64,000 bases of DNA from SIG607 sp045614505 (GTDB taxonomy: Bacteria; Bacillota; Clostridia; Oscillospirales; Acutalibacteraceae): NCBI GenBank assembly GCA_045614505.1, contig JAZLDA010000086.1, positions 35,705-99,704 on the forward strand, given 5' to 3'. Shown here in pieces: positions 54,902 through 63,712 of this stretch. The position numbers were made by a program, and so were the translations under genes. Below the pieces are notes generated by a model. The model saw nothing but the letters and a program-made list of their open reading frames with translations. It was not told the origin of the DNA and searched no databases. The first letter of the stretch is position 1; every line of letters starts with the position of its first letter.

Positions 54902-57508
54902 TTATTTGCCGTAATAAGCATTAAGATACATCTGCTTTATTTCGCTCATAAAGGGATAACGGGGATTAGCACCTGTGCACTGGTCATCAAATGCCTGCTC
55001 TGTCATATCGTCAAGACGAGCAAGGAAATCTGCTTCGTCAGCCACATAATCTTTAATAGTAGATTTAATGCCCACCTTTGCTTTTAGCTCATCAAGTGCA
55101 TTAATGAGTCCATCAAGTTTTTCTTCATCGGTGTCACCTTTAACACCCAGATAATCTGCGATTTCGCCGTAGCGCGTAAGGGTGTGGGGGTGGTCGTACT
55201 GAGAGAAGGTACCCATTTTTGCAGGAGCCTCTGCAGAGTTAAAACGAAGTACCTCATCCATCATAAGAGCGTTAGCTATACCGTGGGGAATATGATGGAA
55301 TGAGCCGAGTTTATGCGCCATAGAGTGCATTACACCGAGGAAGGCGTTAGCAAATGCCATACCAGCCATAGTAGCAGCGTTAGCCATTTTTTCTCTTGCT
55401 TCTATATCTGCTGCACCGTTTTCATAGGCTCTGGGTAAATACTCGAATATCATTTTAAGCGCTCTAAGTGCCAGACCGTCGGTGTAATCGGTAGCCATAA
55501 CCGAAGCGTACGCCTCCAGAGCGTGGGAAACAGCATCAATACCCGAAGCGGCAGTAAGACCCTTAGGAGCGTTCATCATCATATCGGTATCAACTATAGC
55601 CATATTTGGGAGAAGTTCATAGTCGGCAAGAGGATATTTAATACCTGTAGTTTCATCGGTAATAACGGCAAAGGGGGTTACCTCACTTCCTGTACCCGCA
55701 GAGGTAGGCACACATATAAAGTATGCTTTTTCGCCCATCTTGGGGAAATCATATACCCTTTTTCTTATATCCATAAAGCGCATTGCCATATCGGCAAAGT
55801 CTACCTCAGGATGCTCATAAAGTACCCACATAATCTTAGCCGCATCCATTGCAGAGCCGCCGCCAACAGCAATAATAACATCAGGGTTGAAACTGCTCAT
55901 CTGCTTTGCGCCCTCTTTTGCGCAGGCAAGAGTTGGGTCGGGAGCAACATTAGAAAAGGTGGTGTAAACAATACCCATTTCACGAAGTTTGTCTTCAATA
56001 TTCTTAGTATAGCCGTTTTCGTAAAGGAAGGTATCAGTAACAATAAACGCTTTCTTTTTATTCATTACGCTGCCCAGTTCACTGAGAGCAACAGGCAGAC
56101 AGCCTTTTTTAATGTAAATCTTCTCGGGAGCACGGAACCACAACATATTCTCTCTTCTTTCTGCAACGGTTTTGATATTAAGGAGATGCTTTACTCCTAC
56201 ATTTTCGGAAACACTGTTTCCGCCCCAGCTTCCACAGCCCAGAGTAAGGGAGGGTGCAAGGTCAAAGTTATAAACATCGCCTATTCCGCCAAAGGCAGAA
56301 GGGGTGTTTACGAGAATTCGGCAAGCCTTCATACGCGCTGAGAATTCATCGAGAACATTTTTTGCCGTAACTGTATTTGCATAAATAGAAGCGGTATGAC
56401 CGAAGCCACCATCAGAAACAAGCTGCTCAGCCTTTTTAAAGGCATCATCCTTGCTCTCGCTTTTGTACATAGCAAGTACGGGAGAAAGTTTTTCGTGAGC
56501 AAATTCTTCACTTATATCAACGCTCTCTACTTCTCCAATAAGCACCTTTGTGCTTTCCGGCACTTTTACATCTGCAAGTTTGGCAATTGTAAATGCCGAC
56601 TGTCCAACTATTTTAGCATTAAGAGAGCCATTAATCAGAATAGTCTTTCTCACCTTCTTAAGTTCTTCCGAATTAAGGAAGTAACAGCCTCTGTAAGAAA
56701 ATTCCTTTTTAACCGCTTCGTATATGCTATCGGGCACTATAACCGACTGTTCAGAAGCACATATCATACCATTATCAAAGGTTTTAGAATGAATTATAGA
56801 GCTTACTGCAAGAACAATATCTGCGCTCTCATCAATTACTGCGGGAGCATTACCTGCACCAACACCGAGAGCGGGCTTTCCGCTACTGTAGGCAGCTTTT
56901 ACCATTCCGGGACCACCCGTAGCAAGAATTGTATCGCTGCTTTTCATAACCATATCGGTAAGTTCAAGAGAGGGAATATCTATCCAACCAATAATATCTT
57001 CAGGTGCACCCGCCTTTACTGCCGCTTCCAAAACGATTTTTGCAGCTTCTATAGTGCTCTTTTTTGCTCTGGGGTGGGGGCTAATAATAACACCATTCCT
57101 GGTCTTAAGTGCTAAAAGACACTTAAAGATTGCGGTAGAAGTGGGGTTTGTGGTAGGAATTACAGCGGCAATAAGTCCAATAGGCTCAGCAATACGCTTC
57201 GTTCCGTACGCCTTGTTTTCCTCAATAACACCACAGGTTTTTGTATCCTTATAGGCATTATAGATATACTCTGCGGCATAGTTGTTTTTGATAACCTTGT
57301 CCTCAACTATGCCCATACCTGTTTCCTCAACAGCCATTTTGGCAAGAGGGAGTCTTTTGTGATTTGCGGCAAGAGCGGCAGCTTTAAATATTTCATCTAC
57401 CTGCTCTTGAGTGTAGGTGCTGAATTTTGCCTGTGCAGCACGTACCCTGTTCATCAGTGCGTCCAGCTCCTCGGTTGTTCCTACAACCATGCGTTTGTTT
57501 TCACTCAT
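54902..57508 (-). CDS. adhE: Bifunctional acetaldehyde-CoA / alcohol dehydrogenase
   Basis: 868 aa. Reduces acetyl-CoA to acetaldehyde and ethanol, reoxidising two NADH. N-terminal aldehyde dehydrogenase half (to ~440) with FDNGMICASEQSVIV containing the catalytic Cys; C-terminal iron-dependent alcohol dehydrogenase half with IAVGGGSAMDAAK, GTGSEVTPFAVITD, GIDAVSHALEAYAS, HSMAHKLGSFHHIPHG and the metal-binding His residues. ATG 57508 has SD GGAGG; upstream in-frame ATGs precede this SD. A Rex-like operator overlaps its -10 element, so it is probably induced by high NADH/NAD+. Confidence 0.96.
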   Translation of the reverse strand: MSENKRMVVGTTEELDALMNRVRAAQAKFSTYTQEQVDEIFKAAALAANHKRLPLAKMAVEETGMGIVEDKVIKNNYAAEYIYNAYKDTKTCGVIEENKAYGTKRIAEPIGLIAAVIPTTNPTSTAIFKCLLALKTRNGVIISPHPRAKKSTIEAAKIVLEAAVKAGAPEDIIGWIDIPSLELTDMVMKSSDTILATGGPGMVKAAYSSGKPALGVGAGNAPAVIDESADIVLAVSSIIHSKTFDNGMICASEQSVIVPDSIYEAVKKEFSYRGCYFLNSEELKKVRKTILINGSLNAKIVGQSAFTIAKLADVKVPESTKVLIGEVESVDISEEFAHEKLSPVLAMYKSESKDDAFKKAEQLVSDGGFGHTASIYANTVTAKNVLDEFSARMKACRILVNTPSAFGGIGDVYNFDLAPSLTLGCGSWGGNSVSENVGVKHLLNIKTVAERRENMLWFRAPEKIYIKKGCLPVALSELGSVMNKKKAFIVTDTFLYENGYTKNIEDKLREMGIVYTTFSNVAPDPTLACAKEGAKQMSSFNPDVIIAVGGGSAMDAAKIMWVLYEHPEVDFADMAMRFMDIRKRVYDFPKMGEKAYFICVPTSAGTGSEVTPFAVITDETTGIKYPLADYELLPNMAIVDTDMMMNAPKGLTAASGIDAVSHALEAYASVMATDYTDGLALRALKMIFEYLPRAYENGAADIEAREKMANAATMAGMAFANAFLGVMHSMAHKLGSFHHIPHGIANALMMDEVLRFNSAEAPAKMGTFSQYDHPHTLTRYGEIADYLGVKGDTDEEKLDGLINALDELKAKVGIKSTIKDYVADEADFLARLDDMTEQAFDDQCTGANPRYPFMSEIKQMYLNAYYGK

Positions 57509-57552
57509 TTTGTTTTCCTCCATATAGACTAACATTCTAAACTCCATATCTC

Positions 57553-57570
57553 TTGTTAATATTTTAACAT
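57553..57570. promoter_or_regulatory. Rex-type redox operator upstream of adhE
   Basis: TTGTTAA-TATT-TTAACAT matches the clostridial Rex consensus TTGTTAA-N4-TTAACAA at 13 of 14 fixed positions. It overlaps the adhE -10 element (57561-57566) and lies ~45 bp before the start codon. The rex gene itself is not in the window. Confidence 0.8.
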
Positions 57571-57589
57571 AGCGTAGAATTCATTTCAA
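57561..57589 (-). promoter_or_regulatory. Promoter of adhE
   Basis: On the minus strand TTGAAA (57584-57589), 17 nt and TAAAAT (57561-57566), inside the Rex-type site. Confidence 0.8.
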
Positions 57590-57688
57590 GATTATTCTAT
57601 TTGATAAAAAAATCTTCTCCATAATACACAAAACTTAAGCCTTATGGAATTTGATAACAGTATATTTCAATAAATAAACAAATTGTTG

Positions 57689-57717
57689 TTTACGAATAAA
57701 AAATATTATGTTAAAAT
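57689..57717 (+). promoter_or_regulatory. Promoter of nfnAB
   Basis: TTTACG (57689-57694), 17 nt and TAAAAT (57712-57717), 32 nt before ATG 57750. Confidence 0.65.
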
Positions 57718-57749
57718 AAATGTAAAGTTTATTCTCAGGAGAATTATTA

Positions 57750-58604
57750 ATGTATAAAATTGCGGACAAAAAGATTTTAAACTCAGCAGTGACCATGATG
57801 GATATTGAAGCACCTTTGGTTGCAAAAAAAGCCGAGCCCGGTCAATTTATTATTTTAAGGGTGGACAAGGACGGCGAGCGTATCCCGCTGACCGTTGCAG
57901 GATTTGACAGAAACAAAGGTACTGTAAAAATAATTTTCCAGACCGTAGGTGCTACTACAAAGCTATTGAGCCTTAAGAACAAGGGCGAATACATCGAAGA
58001 CTTTGCAGGTCCTTTAGGCGTTGCCACAAAAACACAGGGACTAAAAAAAGTTCTGCTGGTTGGCGGCGGTGTGGGCTGTGCCATTGCGATGCCCATTGCG
58101 CAAAAGCTTCATGATATGGGCTGTGATGTCACAAGCATAATAGGTTTCAGAAGCAAAGACCTTGTTATTTTAGAAAAAGAATTTTCCGAGTATTCCGACC
58201 GTTTATTCGTTATGACCGATGACGGTTCTCACGGCAGAAAGGGCAACGTTTGTATGCCAATAAACGAAATGCTCCTAAACGGTGAAACCTTTGACGAGGT
58301 TATCACCATAGGTCCTCTTATTATGATGAAGTTTGTGGTGGAGGCGGTGCGTGAAAGTAACATCCCCTGCACCGTTTCAATGAATCCCATTATGATTGAT
58401 GGCACAGGTATGTGCGGCGGATGCCGTCTCACTCTCATTGAAGACGGCAAGCGTGTAGTTAAGTTTGCATGTGTTGACGGCCCCGATTTTGACGGTTATA
58501 AGGTCGACTTTGATGAAGCTATGAGCAGAGCAAGTATGTATAAAGAATTCGAAAAGCACGCTTATGATGAGGCTTGCAACCTCTTAAACAAGGAGGCACA
58601 GTGA
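57750..58604 (+). CDS. nfnA: NfnA-type FAD/NAD-binding, [2Fe-2S] subunit (small subunit)
   Basis: 284 aa. Ferredoxin-NADP reductase fold: FAD-binding RIPLTVAGFDRNKGTVKIIFQ (seen as RIPLTVAGF), GPLGVATK, NAD-binding LLVGGGVGCAIAMPIAQ, and the C-terminal 2Fe-2S site GTGMCGGCRLT ... FACVDGPDFDG. With the following gene it forms NfnAB (NADH-dependent reduced ferredoxin:NADP+ oxidoreductase), which makes NADPH by flavin-based electron bifurcation/confurcation. Alternative names are SudB or glutamate synthase-associated subunit. It overlaps nfnB by one base (TGATG). Confidence 0.87.
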   Translation: MYKIADKKILNSAVTMMDIEAPLVAKKAEPGQFIILRVDKDGERIPLTVAGFDRNKGTVKIIFQTVGATTKLLSLKNKGEYIEDFAGPLGVATKTQGLKKVLLVGGGVGCAIAMPIAQKLHDMGCDVTSIIGFRSKDLVILEKEFSEYSDRLFVMTDDGSHGRKGNVCMPINEMLLNGETFDEVITIGPLIMMKFVVEAVRESNIPCTVSMNPIMIDGTGMCGGCRLTLIEDGKRVVKFACVDGPDFDGYKVDFDEAMSRASMYKEFEKHAYDEACNLLNKEAQ

Positions 58605-59998
58605 TGAAACCGAATATGAGTAATATTAAAAATCCTATGCCTTCTCAATCGCCTGAAATAAGAGCACACAATTTCAGTGAGGTAGCCTTAGGCTATGACG
58701 AAGCCACCGCGATAGACGAAGCGCTGAGATGCTTAAACTGTAAAAATATGCCCTGTGTTCAGGGTTGCCCCGTTAACATTCATATCCCCGCCTTTATAGA
58801 AAAAATAAAGGAAGGTGATTTTGAAGGTGCTTATGAAATAATCAGCAATTCCTCTTCCCTGCCTGCCGTTTGCGGCAGAGTTTGCCCTCAGGAAAAGCAG
58901 TGCGAGGCAAAATGTGTCAGAGGAATAAAGGGAGAGCCTGTGGGTATCGGAAGACTTGAACGCTTTGTTGCAGACTGGCACAACGCTCACAGCGACACCG
59001 CACCCGCAATGCCCCGGCAAAACGGGCACAAGGTTGCCGTTATAGGAAGCGGACCTTCAGGTCTTACCTGCGCCGGAGACCTTGCACGACTTGGATATGA
59101 GGTTACTGTTTTTGAGGCTCTTCATACTGCAGGCGGTGTGCTTGTTTACGGTATTCCCGAATTCAGACTGCCTAAAGCCATAGTGCAAAAGGAAATCGAT
59201 AACCTTTCAGCTTTAGGCGTTAAAATTGAGACTAATATTATTATAGGCAAGACACTGACAATAGACGAGCTTTTAGAAGACGGCTATGAGGCTGTATTTA
59301 TCGGCTCGGGCGCTGGACTTCCCTCCTTTATGGGTATTCCCGGCGAGTCTTTAAAGGGCGTTTACTCTGCTAATGAATTTTTAACCAGAAGCAATCTTAT
59401 GAAGTCATATCTCGAAAACCCCACTACCCCCATTATGAAGGGCGGAAAAGTTGCGGTAGTCGGCGGCGGAAACGTTGCTATGGATGCTGCAAGAACTGCG
59501 CTGCGACTGGGAGCAGATGATGTTTATATAGTATACAGAAGAAGTATGGACGAGCTTCCTGCAAGAAAAGAAGAGGTCGAACACGCCGAAGAAGAGGGCG
59601 TCAAATTCCTGCTTCTCAATAACCCTGTAGAAATTTCAGGCAACGAAAACGGCTTTGTAAAAGCAATGAAGTGCATTAAAATGGAGTTGGGCGAGCCTGA
59701 TGAGAGAGGGAGAAGAAGTCCCATTCCTATTGAGGGCAGCGAGTTCATACTTGATACCGACGCCGTAATCATTTCCATCGGCACTTCACCCAATCCCCTT
59801 ATTAAATCCACCACTGTCGGTTTAGATGTAAATAAGCGCGGTGGAATTATTGTGGAGGAAACCACAGGCGCCACCAGTAAAGACGGTGTTTACGCCGGCG
59901 GTGATGCCGTAACAGGCGCCGCTACCGTAATTTCCGCTATGGGCGCGGGAAAAACCGCCGCAAAGGCAATTGATGAATACATAAAAAATAAATCCTGA
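58604..59998 (+). CDS. nfnB: NfnB-type NADP(H)-binding flavoprotein (large subunit; GltD-like)
   Basis: 464 aa. N-terminal two-cluster domain with LRCLNCKNMPCVQGCPV and VCGRVCPQEKQCEAKCVRG ([4Fe-4S] Cys sets), then FAD motif VAVIGSGPSGLTCAGDLA, VYGIPEFRLPK, second dinucleotide motif VAVVGGGNVAMDAARTALR, and C-terminal GVYAGGDAVTGAATVISAMGAG in two parts (YAGGDAVTGAATV). ATG 58604 overlaps the nfnA stop. GltA-like glutamate synthase small subunit is the alternative; partner nfnA favours NfnB. A terminator follows. Confidence 0.88.
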   Translation: MKPNMSNIKNPMPSQSPEIRAHNFSEVALGYDEATAIDEALRCLNCKNMPCVQGCPVNIHIPAFIEKIKEGDFEGAYEIISNSSSLPAVCGRVCPQEKQCEAKCVRGIKGEPVGIGRLERFVADWHNAHSDTAPAMPRQNGHKVAVIGSGPSGLTCAGDLARLGYEVTVFEALHTAGGVLVYGIPEFRLPKAIVQKEIDNLSALGVKIETNIIIGKTLTIDELLEDGYEAVFIGSGAGLPSFMGIPGESLKGVYSANEFLTRSNLMKSYLENPTTPIMKGGKVAVVGGGNVAMDAARTALRLGADDVYIVYRRSMDELPARKEEVEHAEEEGVKFLLLNNPVEISGNENGFVKAMKCIKMELGEPDERGRRSPIPIEGSEFILDTDAVIISIGTSPNPLIKSTTVGLDVNKRGGIIVEETTGATSKDGVYAGGDAVTGAATVISAMGAGKTAAKAIDEYIKNKS

Positions 59999-60019
59999 TA
60001 AATCAGGATTTATTTTTTA
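59991..60019 (+). terminator. Terminator after nfnB
   Basis: Stem AATCCTGAT/ATCAGGATT with loop AA, overlapping the nfnB stop, followed by TATTTTTTATA. Confidence 0.75.
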
Positions 60020-60550
60020 TATTCTTTTTTTGAGCGGTATACCTATAAGTATTGCGATTAGTGATTTTATTATATCAAAGGGTATAAACGGGATTATACA
60101 GGTTATAAGAGCAGTGGCGAAAGAAGTATTGCAAACAGCCATATACTGCAGCGTTCCGCACAGATAACATACTGCCGTTCCTGCTATACAGCCGGCAAAA
60201 GCCGTAAGGTAGTTTAGCCTCTTACTCTTTATGTTTATGAGTGTAAAAAGCGAGGCTACCAGGGCAAGGAGAGGATACGACCAGATATATCCCCCTGTAG
60301 GGCCGAGAAGTATTCCTATTCCCCCGCCGCCCCCTGAAAAAACGGGAAGTCCCAGAGCGCCCATGACCACATAAACGAGCGTTGCGGCAACTGCTTCAAG
60401 GGGAGACAAAACCACACCCGAAAGCATTACTGCAATGAGAGCCGCCGTAACAGGGACGGGACCTATGGGAATACATATAAAAGCGCAAACGCAGATTATT
60501 GCCGCAAAAAGACCGCTGCGGCTTATTTTATAAAGCGGTTTGTTCTTCAT
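60017..60550 (-). CDS. bioY: Biotin transporter BioY (ECF S component)
   Basis: 177 aa, six hydrophobic helices. Signature AALIAVMLSGVVLSPLEAV, VYVVMGALGLPVFSGGGGG and GPTGGYIWSYPLLAL. Binds biotin and works with an ECF energising module encoded elsewhere. Biotin is needed by the decarboxylase carrier at 15.2 kb. Its promoter overlaps the divergent promoter of the rubredoxin fusion. Confidence 0.93.
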   Translation of the reverse strand: MKNKPLYKISRSGLFAAIICVCAFICIPIGPVPVTAALIAVMLSGVVLSPLEAVAATLVYVVMGALGLPVFSGGGGGIGILLGPTGGYIWSYPLLALVASLFTLINIKSKRLNYLTAFAGCIAGTAVCYLCGTLQYMAVCNTSFATALITCIIPFIPFDIIKSLIAILIGIPLKKRI

Positions 60551-60575
60551 TTTACTCCCCCTTTTTATATTTTTT

Positions 60576-60604
60576 ATGATAAATCAAAAAATAATAATTG
60601 TCAA
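60576..60604 (-). promoter_or_regulatory. Promoter of bioY
   Basis: On the minus strand TTGACA (60599-60604), 17 nt and TATCAT (60576-60581). The -35 overlaps the plus-strand -35. Confidence 0.7.
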
Positions 60605-60611
60605 CTGACAA
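60598..60611. promoter_or_regulatory. Palindrome TTGTCA-AC-TGACAA over both -35 elements
   Basis: A perfect 6-bp inverted repeat with a 2-nt spacer lies on the -35 of the rubredoxin-fusion promoter (TTGTCA) and of the bioY promoter (TTGACA on the other strand). A single bound protein could switch both genes. Part of it resembles a BirA half site (TTGTTAAC), but the spacing does not fit BirA. Confidence 0.5.
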
Positions 60612-60626
60612 CACTAATGGTAAAAT
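60598..60626 (+). promoter_or_regulatory. Promoter of the flavin reductase-rubredoxin gene
   Basis: TTGTCA (60598-60603), 17 nt and TAAAAT (60621-60626). Confidence 0.7.
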
Positions 60627-60650
60627 AATATATACGAAAGGATGACTGTT

Positions 60651-61280
60651 ATGATTAATGAAAAAGCTCTGAATAATATTTCATACGGACTGTTTGTGCT
60701 CAGCGCCAAAAAAGGAAGCAAAGACAACGGATGTATTATAAACACCGCCCAGCAGGTTACCGCTTCTCCTTTGCGCGTAAGCGTTACCGTAAATAAAAAC
60801 AACTACACCCACGAAATGATAAAGGAAACAAAGGAATTTAACATTTCGGTTTTAAGTGAAAAGTCAACTTTTGAAACATTTACACAGTACGGCTTTGCAA
60901 GCGGCAGAGACACCGAAAAAGTGCCCGCCGATGCACCGAGAACCGAGAACGGAATAATTTATGTACCCGATGTTTCAAATACCGTTATTAGCGCAAAGGT
61001 TACAAACGAAGTAGACCTCGGCACTCACACACTTTTCGTTGCAGATGTAACAGAAACTGTAATATTAAACGATGAGCCCTCTGTCACCTATGCGTACTAC
61101 CATAAGAATATTAAACCAAAGCCACAAGCAGTGCAGAATGAGGGTAAAAAATGGGTATGCACTATATGCGGATTTATCTATGATGAAGCCAAAGAAAAAG
61201 TACCCTTTGAGGAATTACCCGAAAACTGGGTTTGCCCTCTTTGTAAGCACCCCAAATCCGATTTCGAACTCATGGAATAA
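60651..61280 (+). CDS. Flavin reductase-rubredoxin fusion (high-molecular-weight rubredoxin type)
   Basis: 209 aa from ATG 60651 (SD AAAGGATG; ATG 60642 lies too close to that SD). Residues ~1-150 are a flavin reductase-like FMN-binding domain (NTAQQVTASPLRVSVTV, YTHEMIKETKEFNISVL); residues ~160-209 are a rubredoxin with WVCTICGFIYDEAKEKV and the second pair WVCPLCKHPKSDFE. Such proteins (Hrb, NADH:rubredoxin systems) feed electrons to flavodiiron oxygen or peroxide reduction in anaerobes. The rubredoxin insert lacks the long GDPxxG loop and has VPFEELPENW. Confidence 0.9.
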   Translation: MINEKALNNISYGLFVLSAKKGSKDNGCIINTAQQVTASPLRVSVTVNKNNYTHEMIKETKEFNISVLSEKSTFETFTQYGFASGRDTEKVPADAPRTENGIIYVPDVSNTVISAKVTNEVDLGTHTLFVADVTETVILNDEPSVTYAYYHKNIKPKPQAVQNEGKKWVCTICGFIYDEAKEKVPFEELPENWVCPLCKHPKSDFELME

Positions 61281-61284
61281 AAGG

Positions 61285-61313
61285 TTGCAAAGCAAGGCGT
61301 TTTATGTTAAAAT
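61285..61313 (+). promoter_or_regulatory. Promoter of glyA
   Basis: TTGCAA (61285-61290), 17 nt and TAAAAT (61308-61313). Confidence 0.75.
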
Positions 61314-61349
61314 TTAAAGCAAATCATTAAGAAAAAAGAGGAATTAAAA

Positions 61350-62591
61350 ATGTTTTACGACAAATTAGAAAAGTTTGATAAGGAAGTTTACGGCGCGGTT
61401 AGAAGAGAAGACCAGCGTCAGCATCACAACATTGAGCTTATTGCCAGTGAAAATATTGTAAGCGAGGCAGTTCTTCTTGCCGCAGGCACTCCCCTTACCA
61501 ACAAATACGCAGAAGGTTACCCCGGCAAGCGTTATTACGGCGGCTGTGTTTATGTTGACGAGGTAGAAGAAATTGCAAGAGAGAGAGCCAAAAAGCTTTT
61601 CGGCGCAGAGCACGCAAACGTTCAGCCTCATTCGGGCGCCAGTGCTAACCTTGCAGTATTCTTTGCTTTACTTCAGCCCGGTGATACCGTTCTTTCAATG
61701 AATCTTTCGGAGGGCGGCCACTTATCCCACGGCTCACCCGTTAACATTTCGGGTAAGTATTTTAATATTGTTCCCTACGGTGTTGACGAAACTTCACAGA
61801 CCATTGATTACGATTTGGTTGAGAAGTTAGCTATCGAGCACAAGCCAAAGCTTATTCTTGCAGGCGCTTCCGCTTATGCAAGAGCTATTGATTTTGCCCG
61901 CTTTAAGGAAATTGCCGACAAGGTCGGCGCATACTTTATGGTTGATATGGCGCACATTGCCGGACTTGTTGCCGCAGGACTTCACGAGAATCCTGTTCCT
62001 TATGCCGATGTTGTTACCACCACTACCCACAAAACCTTAAGAGGTCCCCGCGGCGGTCTTATCCTTTGTAAAGAAGAATATGCAAAGCAGATTGACAAAG
62101 CTATATTCCCCGGAATTCAGGGCGGTCCTCTTATGCACATTATCACTGCTAAAGCAGTTGCTCTCGGCGAAGCTCTTACCGATGAATTTAAAGAGTATCA
62201 GAAGCAGATAGTTAAAAATGCAGCCTGCCTTGCAGAAGCTCTTAAAGAAGAAGGCTTTAATATAGTTTCAGGCGGAACTGACAATCACCTTATGCTTCTT
62301 GACCTTCGCAGTATGAATCTCACCGGCAAGGAATTTGAGCATATGCTTGACGAGGTACACATTACCGCTAACAAAAACACCATTCCTGCCGATCCCCAGA
62401 GTCCCTTTGTTACAAGTGGTCTTAGAATCGGTACGCCTGCCGTTACAAGCAGAGGTTTTAAAGAAGCAGAAATGAAGAAGATTGCCCACTGGTTAAAGCT
62501 TGTTGCCACCGATTTCGAGGCAACTAAGGAAACAGTAAAGGCAGAAGTTATTGAGCTTTGCAAGCAGTTCCCCATCTATAGCGAAAAATAA
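61350..62591 (+). CDS. glyA: Serine hydroxymethyltransferase
   Basis: 413 aa PLP enzyme interconverting serine plus tetrahydrofolate and glycine plus methylene-THF. Seen: HNIELIASENIVSEAVL, NKYAEGYPGKRYYGGC, NVQPHSGASANLAVF, HLSHGSPVNISGKYF, MVDMAHIAGLVAAG and the PLP-lysine motif VVTTTTHKTLRGPRGG. SD GAGG; no glycine riboswitch is seen in the 70-nt leader. The metallophosphoesterase follows at 20 nt. Confidence 0.97.
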   Translation: MFYDKLEKFDKEVYGAVRREDQRQHHNIELIASENIVSEAVLLAAGTPLTNKYAEGYPGKRYYGGCVYVDEVEEIARERAKKLFGAEHANVQPHSGASANLAVFFALLQPGDTVLSMNLSEGGHLSHGSPVNISGKYFNIVPYGVDETSQTIDYDLVEKLAIEHKPKLILAGASAYARAIDFARFKEIADKVGAYFMVDMAHIAGLVAAGLHENPVPYADVVTTTTHKTLRGPRGGLILCKEEYAKQIDKAIFPGIQGGPLMHIITAKAVALGEALTDEFKEYQKQIVKNAACLAEALKEEGFNIVSGGTDNHLMLLDLRSMNLTGKEFEHMLDEVHITANKNTIPADPQSPFVTSGLRIGTPAVTSRGFKEAEMKKIAHWLKLVATDFEATKETVKAEVIELCKQFPIYSEK

Positions 62592-62611
62592 TACAGAAGA
62601 AGGGCATCGTT

Positions 62612-63658
62612 ATGGCTAAAAAGTTAAAATTTTCTCTTTTTTCAGATTTCCATTATTGCAAGGGAATGTACGCAGTAACCCTTAGTGACCTTGAGAAAAT
62701 TTTAGAAAGAGCAGAAAAAGAAAATGCTGAATTAATTTTGCATGCAGGAGATTTTTGCAACAACTACTCAGGCTCTTTGGAAGTAATCAATCCCCTGCTT
62801 CAAAACAAATTAGGTGTTCCCGTTTGCGGTGTGTACGGTAACCACGAGCTCGAGGGTAAAGAAAACTCTATGAGTGTGGTTACAAAATATTTAACCAACA
62901 CCGAAAATGCAGTATGGGGCACAGAGGACGGCAAAATCGGAGACGGCAGTATCCCTTACTACTATGTAGATATTAAAAATTTCCGCATAATTTGTACCGA
63001 TACCAACTATTCATTTAATCCTGATGGTTTTTGGGAGCATAACAGAACCTATAGTTACGGTGCTCCTGACGGTAATAAATTTGCAGACAGTCTTGGAACC
63101 GAGCAACTTGTTTGGCTTGAAAAGGTACTTATGAAATCTGCCAAGGAAGGCAAAAAGTGTATTGTAATAAGCCATGATGGTTTTTCGGGCAAATTCAGAA
63201 CTTCCTCTCCTGACGCCGAACATGTAAGACGCCTTTTTGCATGTGCAAATTCCATAAAAAAAGGTACGGTGCTTATGGCAATAAGCGGCCATATACATAC
63301 CAATAATGCTCAATTGATTGACAACATTTTATATTTTGATATGAACACAACCAGAAATAGTTGGTGGCAATTGGGTGGCAGCGTGCACTATACCGATGAG
63401 CACACCTACACCTATACCGAATACGAAAACGGCAAAGAAAAGGAAACCTATGAGCGCTCTTATAATAATGACCGTATGAGCAAAAACACCTGGTATTCTG
63501 CCGACCCGTTAAATGCTATAATTACAGTGAGCGAAGACGGTGAAATAACCGTTGACGGTATGGAAAGCGAGTATGTTTTCGGTGTTCTTCCTCCCGAAAC
63601 CAAATGGAACGACAGCGAGCCGAGAGTTCTTTCGGGCAAATGGAAACTGGATATATAA
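62612..63658 (+). CDS. Calcineurin-like metallophosphoesterase
   Basis: 348 aa. Full metal set: FSLFSDFHYCKG (D-x-H), ILHAGDFCNNY (GD), VYGNHELEG (GNHE), VISHDGF, and AISGHIHTNN (GHxH). No signal peptide or membrane helix, so cytoplasmic, although it is the paralogue of the broken gene at 47.3-48.0 kb (both share GHxH followed by IYFDMN and a V-x-x-x-GMEtt-type tail). Substrate unknown; related proteins hydrolyse nucleotides or sugar phosphates. Co-transcribed after glyA (20 nt gap). Confidence 0.88.
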   Translation: MAKKLKFSLFSDFHYCKGMYAVTLSDLEKILERAEKENAELILHAGDFCNNYSGSLEVINPLLQNKLGVPVCGVYGNHELEGKENSMSVVTKYLTNTENAVWGTEDGKIGDGSIPYYYVDIKNFRIICTDTNYSFNPDGFWEHNRTYSYGAPDGNKFADSLGTEQLVWLEKVLMKSAKEGKKCIVISHDGFSGKFRTSSPDAEHVRRLFACANSIKKGTVLMAISGHIHTNNAQLIDNILYFDMNTTRNSWWQLGGSVHYTDEHTYTYTEYENGKEKETYERSYNNDRMSKNTWYSADPLNAIITVSEDGEITVDGMESEYVFGVLPPETKWNDSEPRVLSGKWKLDI

Positions 63659-63666
63659 AAATGTAT

Positions 63667-63706
63667 AAAACACCCCGAATGTGTTAACACATTCGGGGTG
63701 TTTTTA
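63667..63706. terminator. Bidirectional terminator after the metallophosphoesterase
   Basis: A 15-bp stem AACACCCCGAATGTG/CACATTCGGGGTGTT with TTAA loop, with T5 on the plus side. Confidence 0.93.
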
Positions 63707-63712
63707 AGATAA

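Noticed and set aside
56396..57115. 239-codon frame opposite adhE
   Set aside because: Fully antisense to adhE, composition typical of a shadow frame.
61281..61349. Glycine riboswitch upstream of glyA
   Set aside because: The leader is only ~35-40 nt after the promoter and shows no tandem aptamer-like structure.
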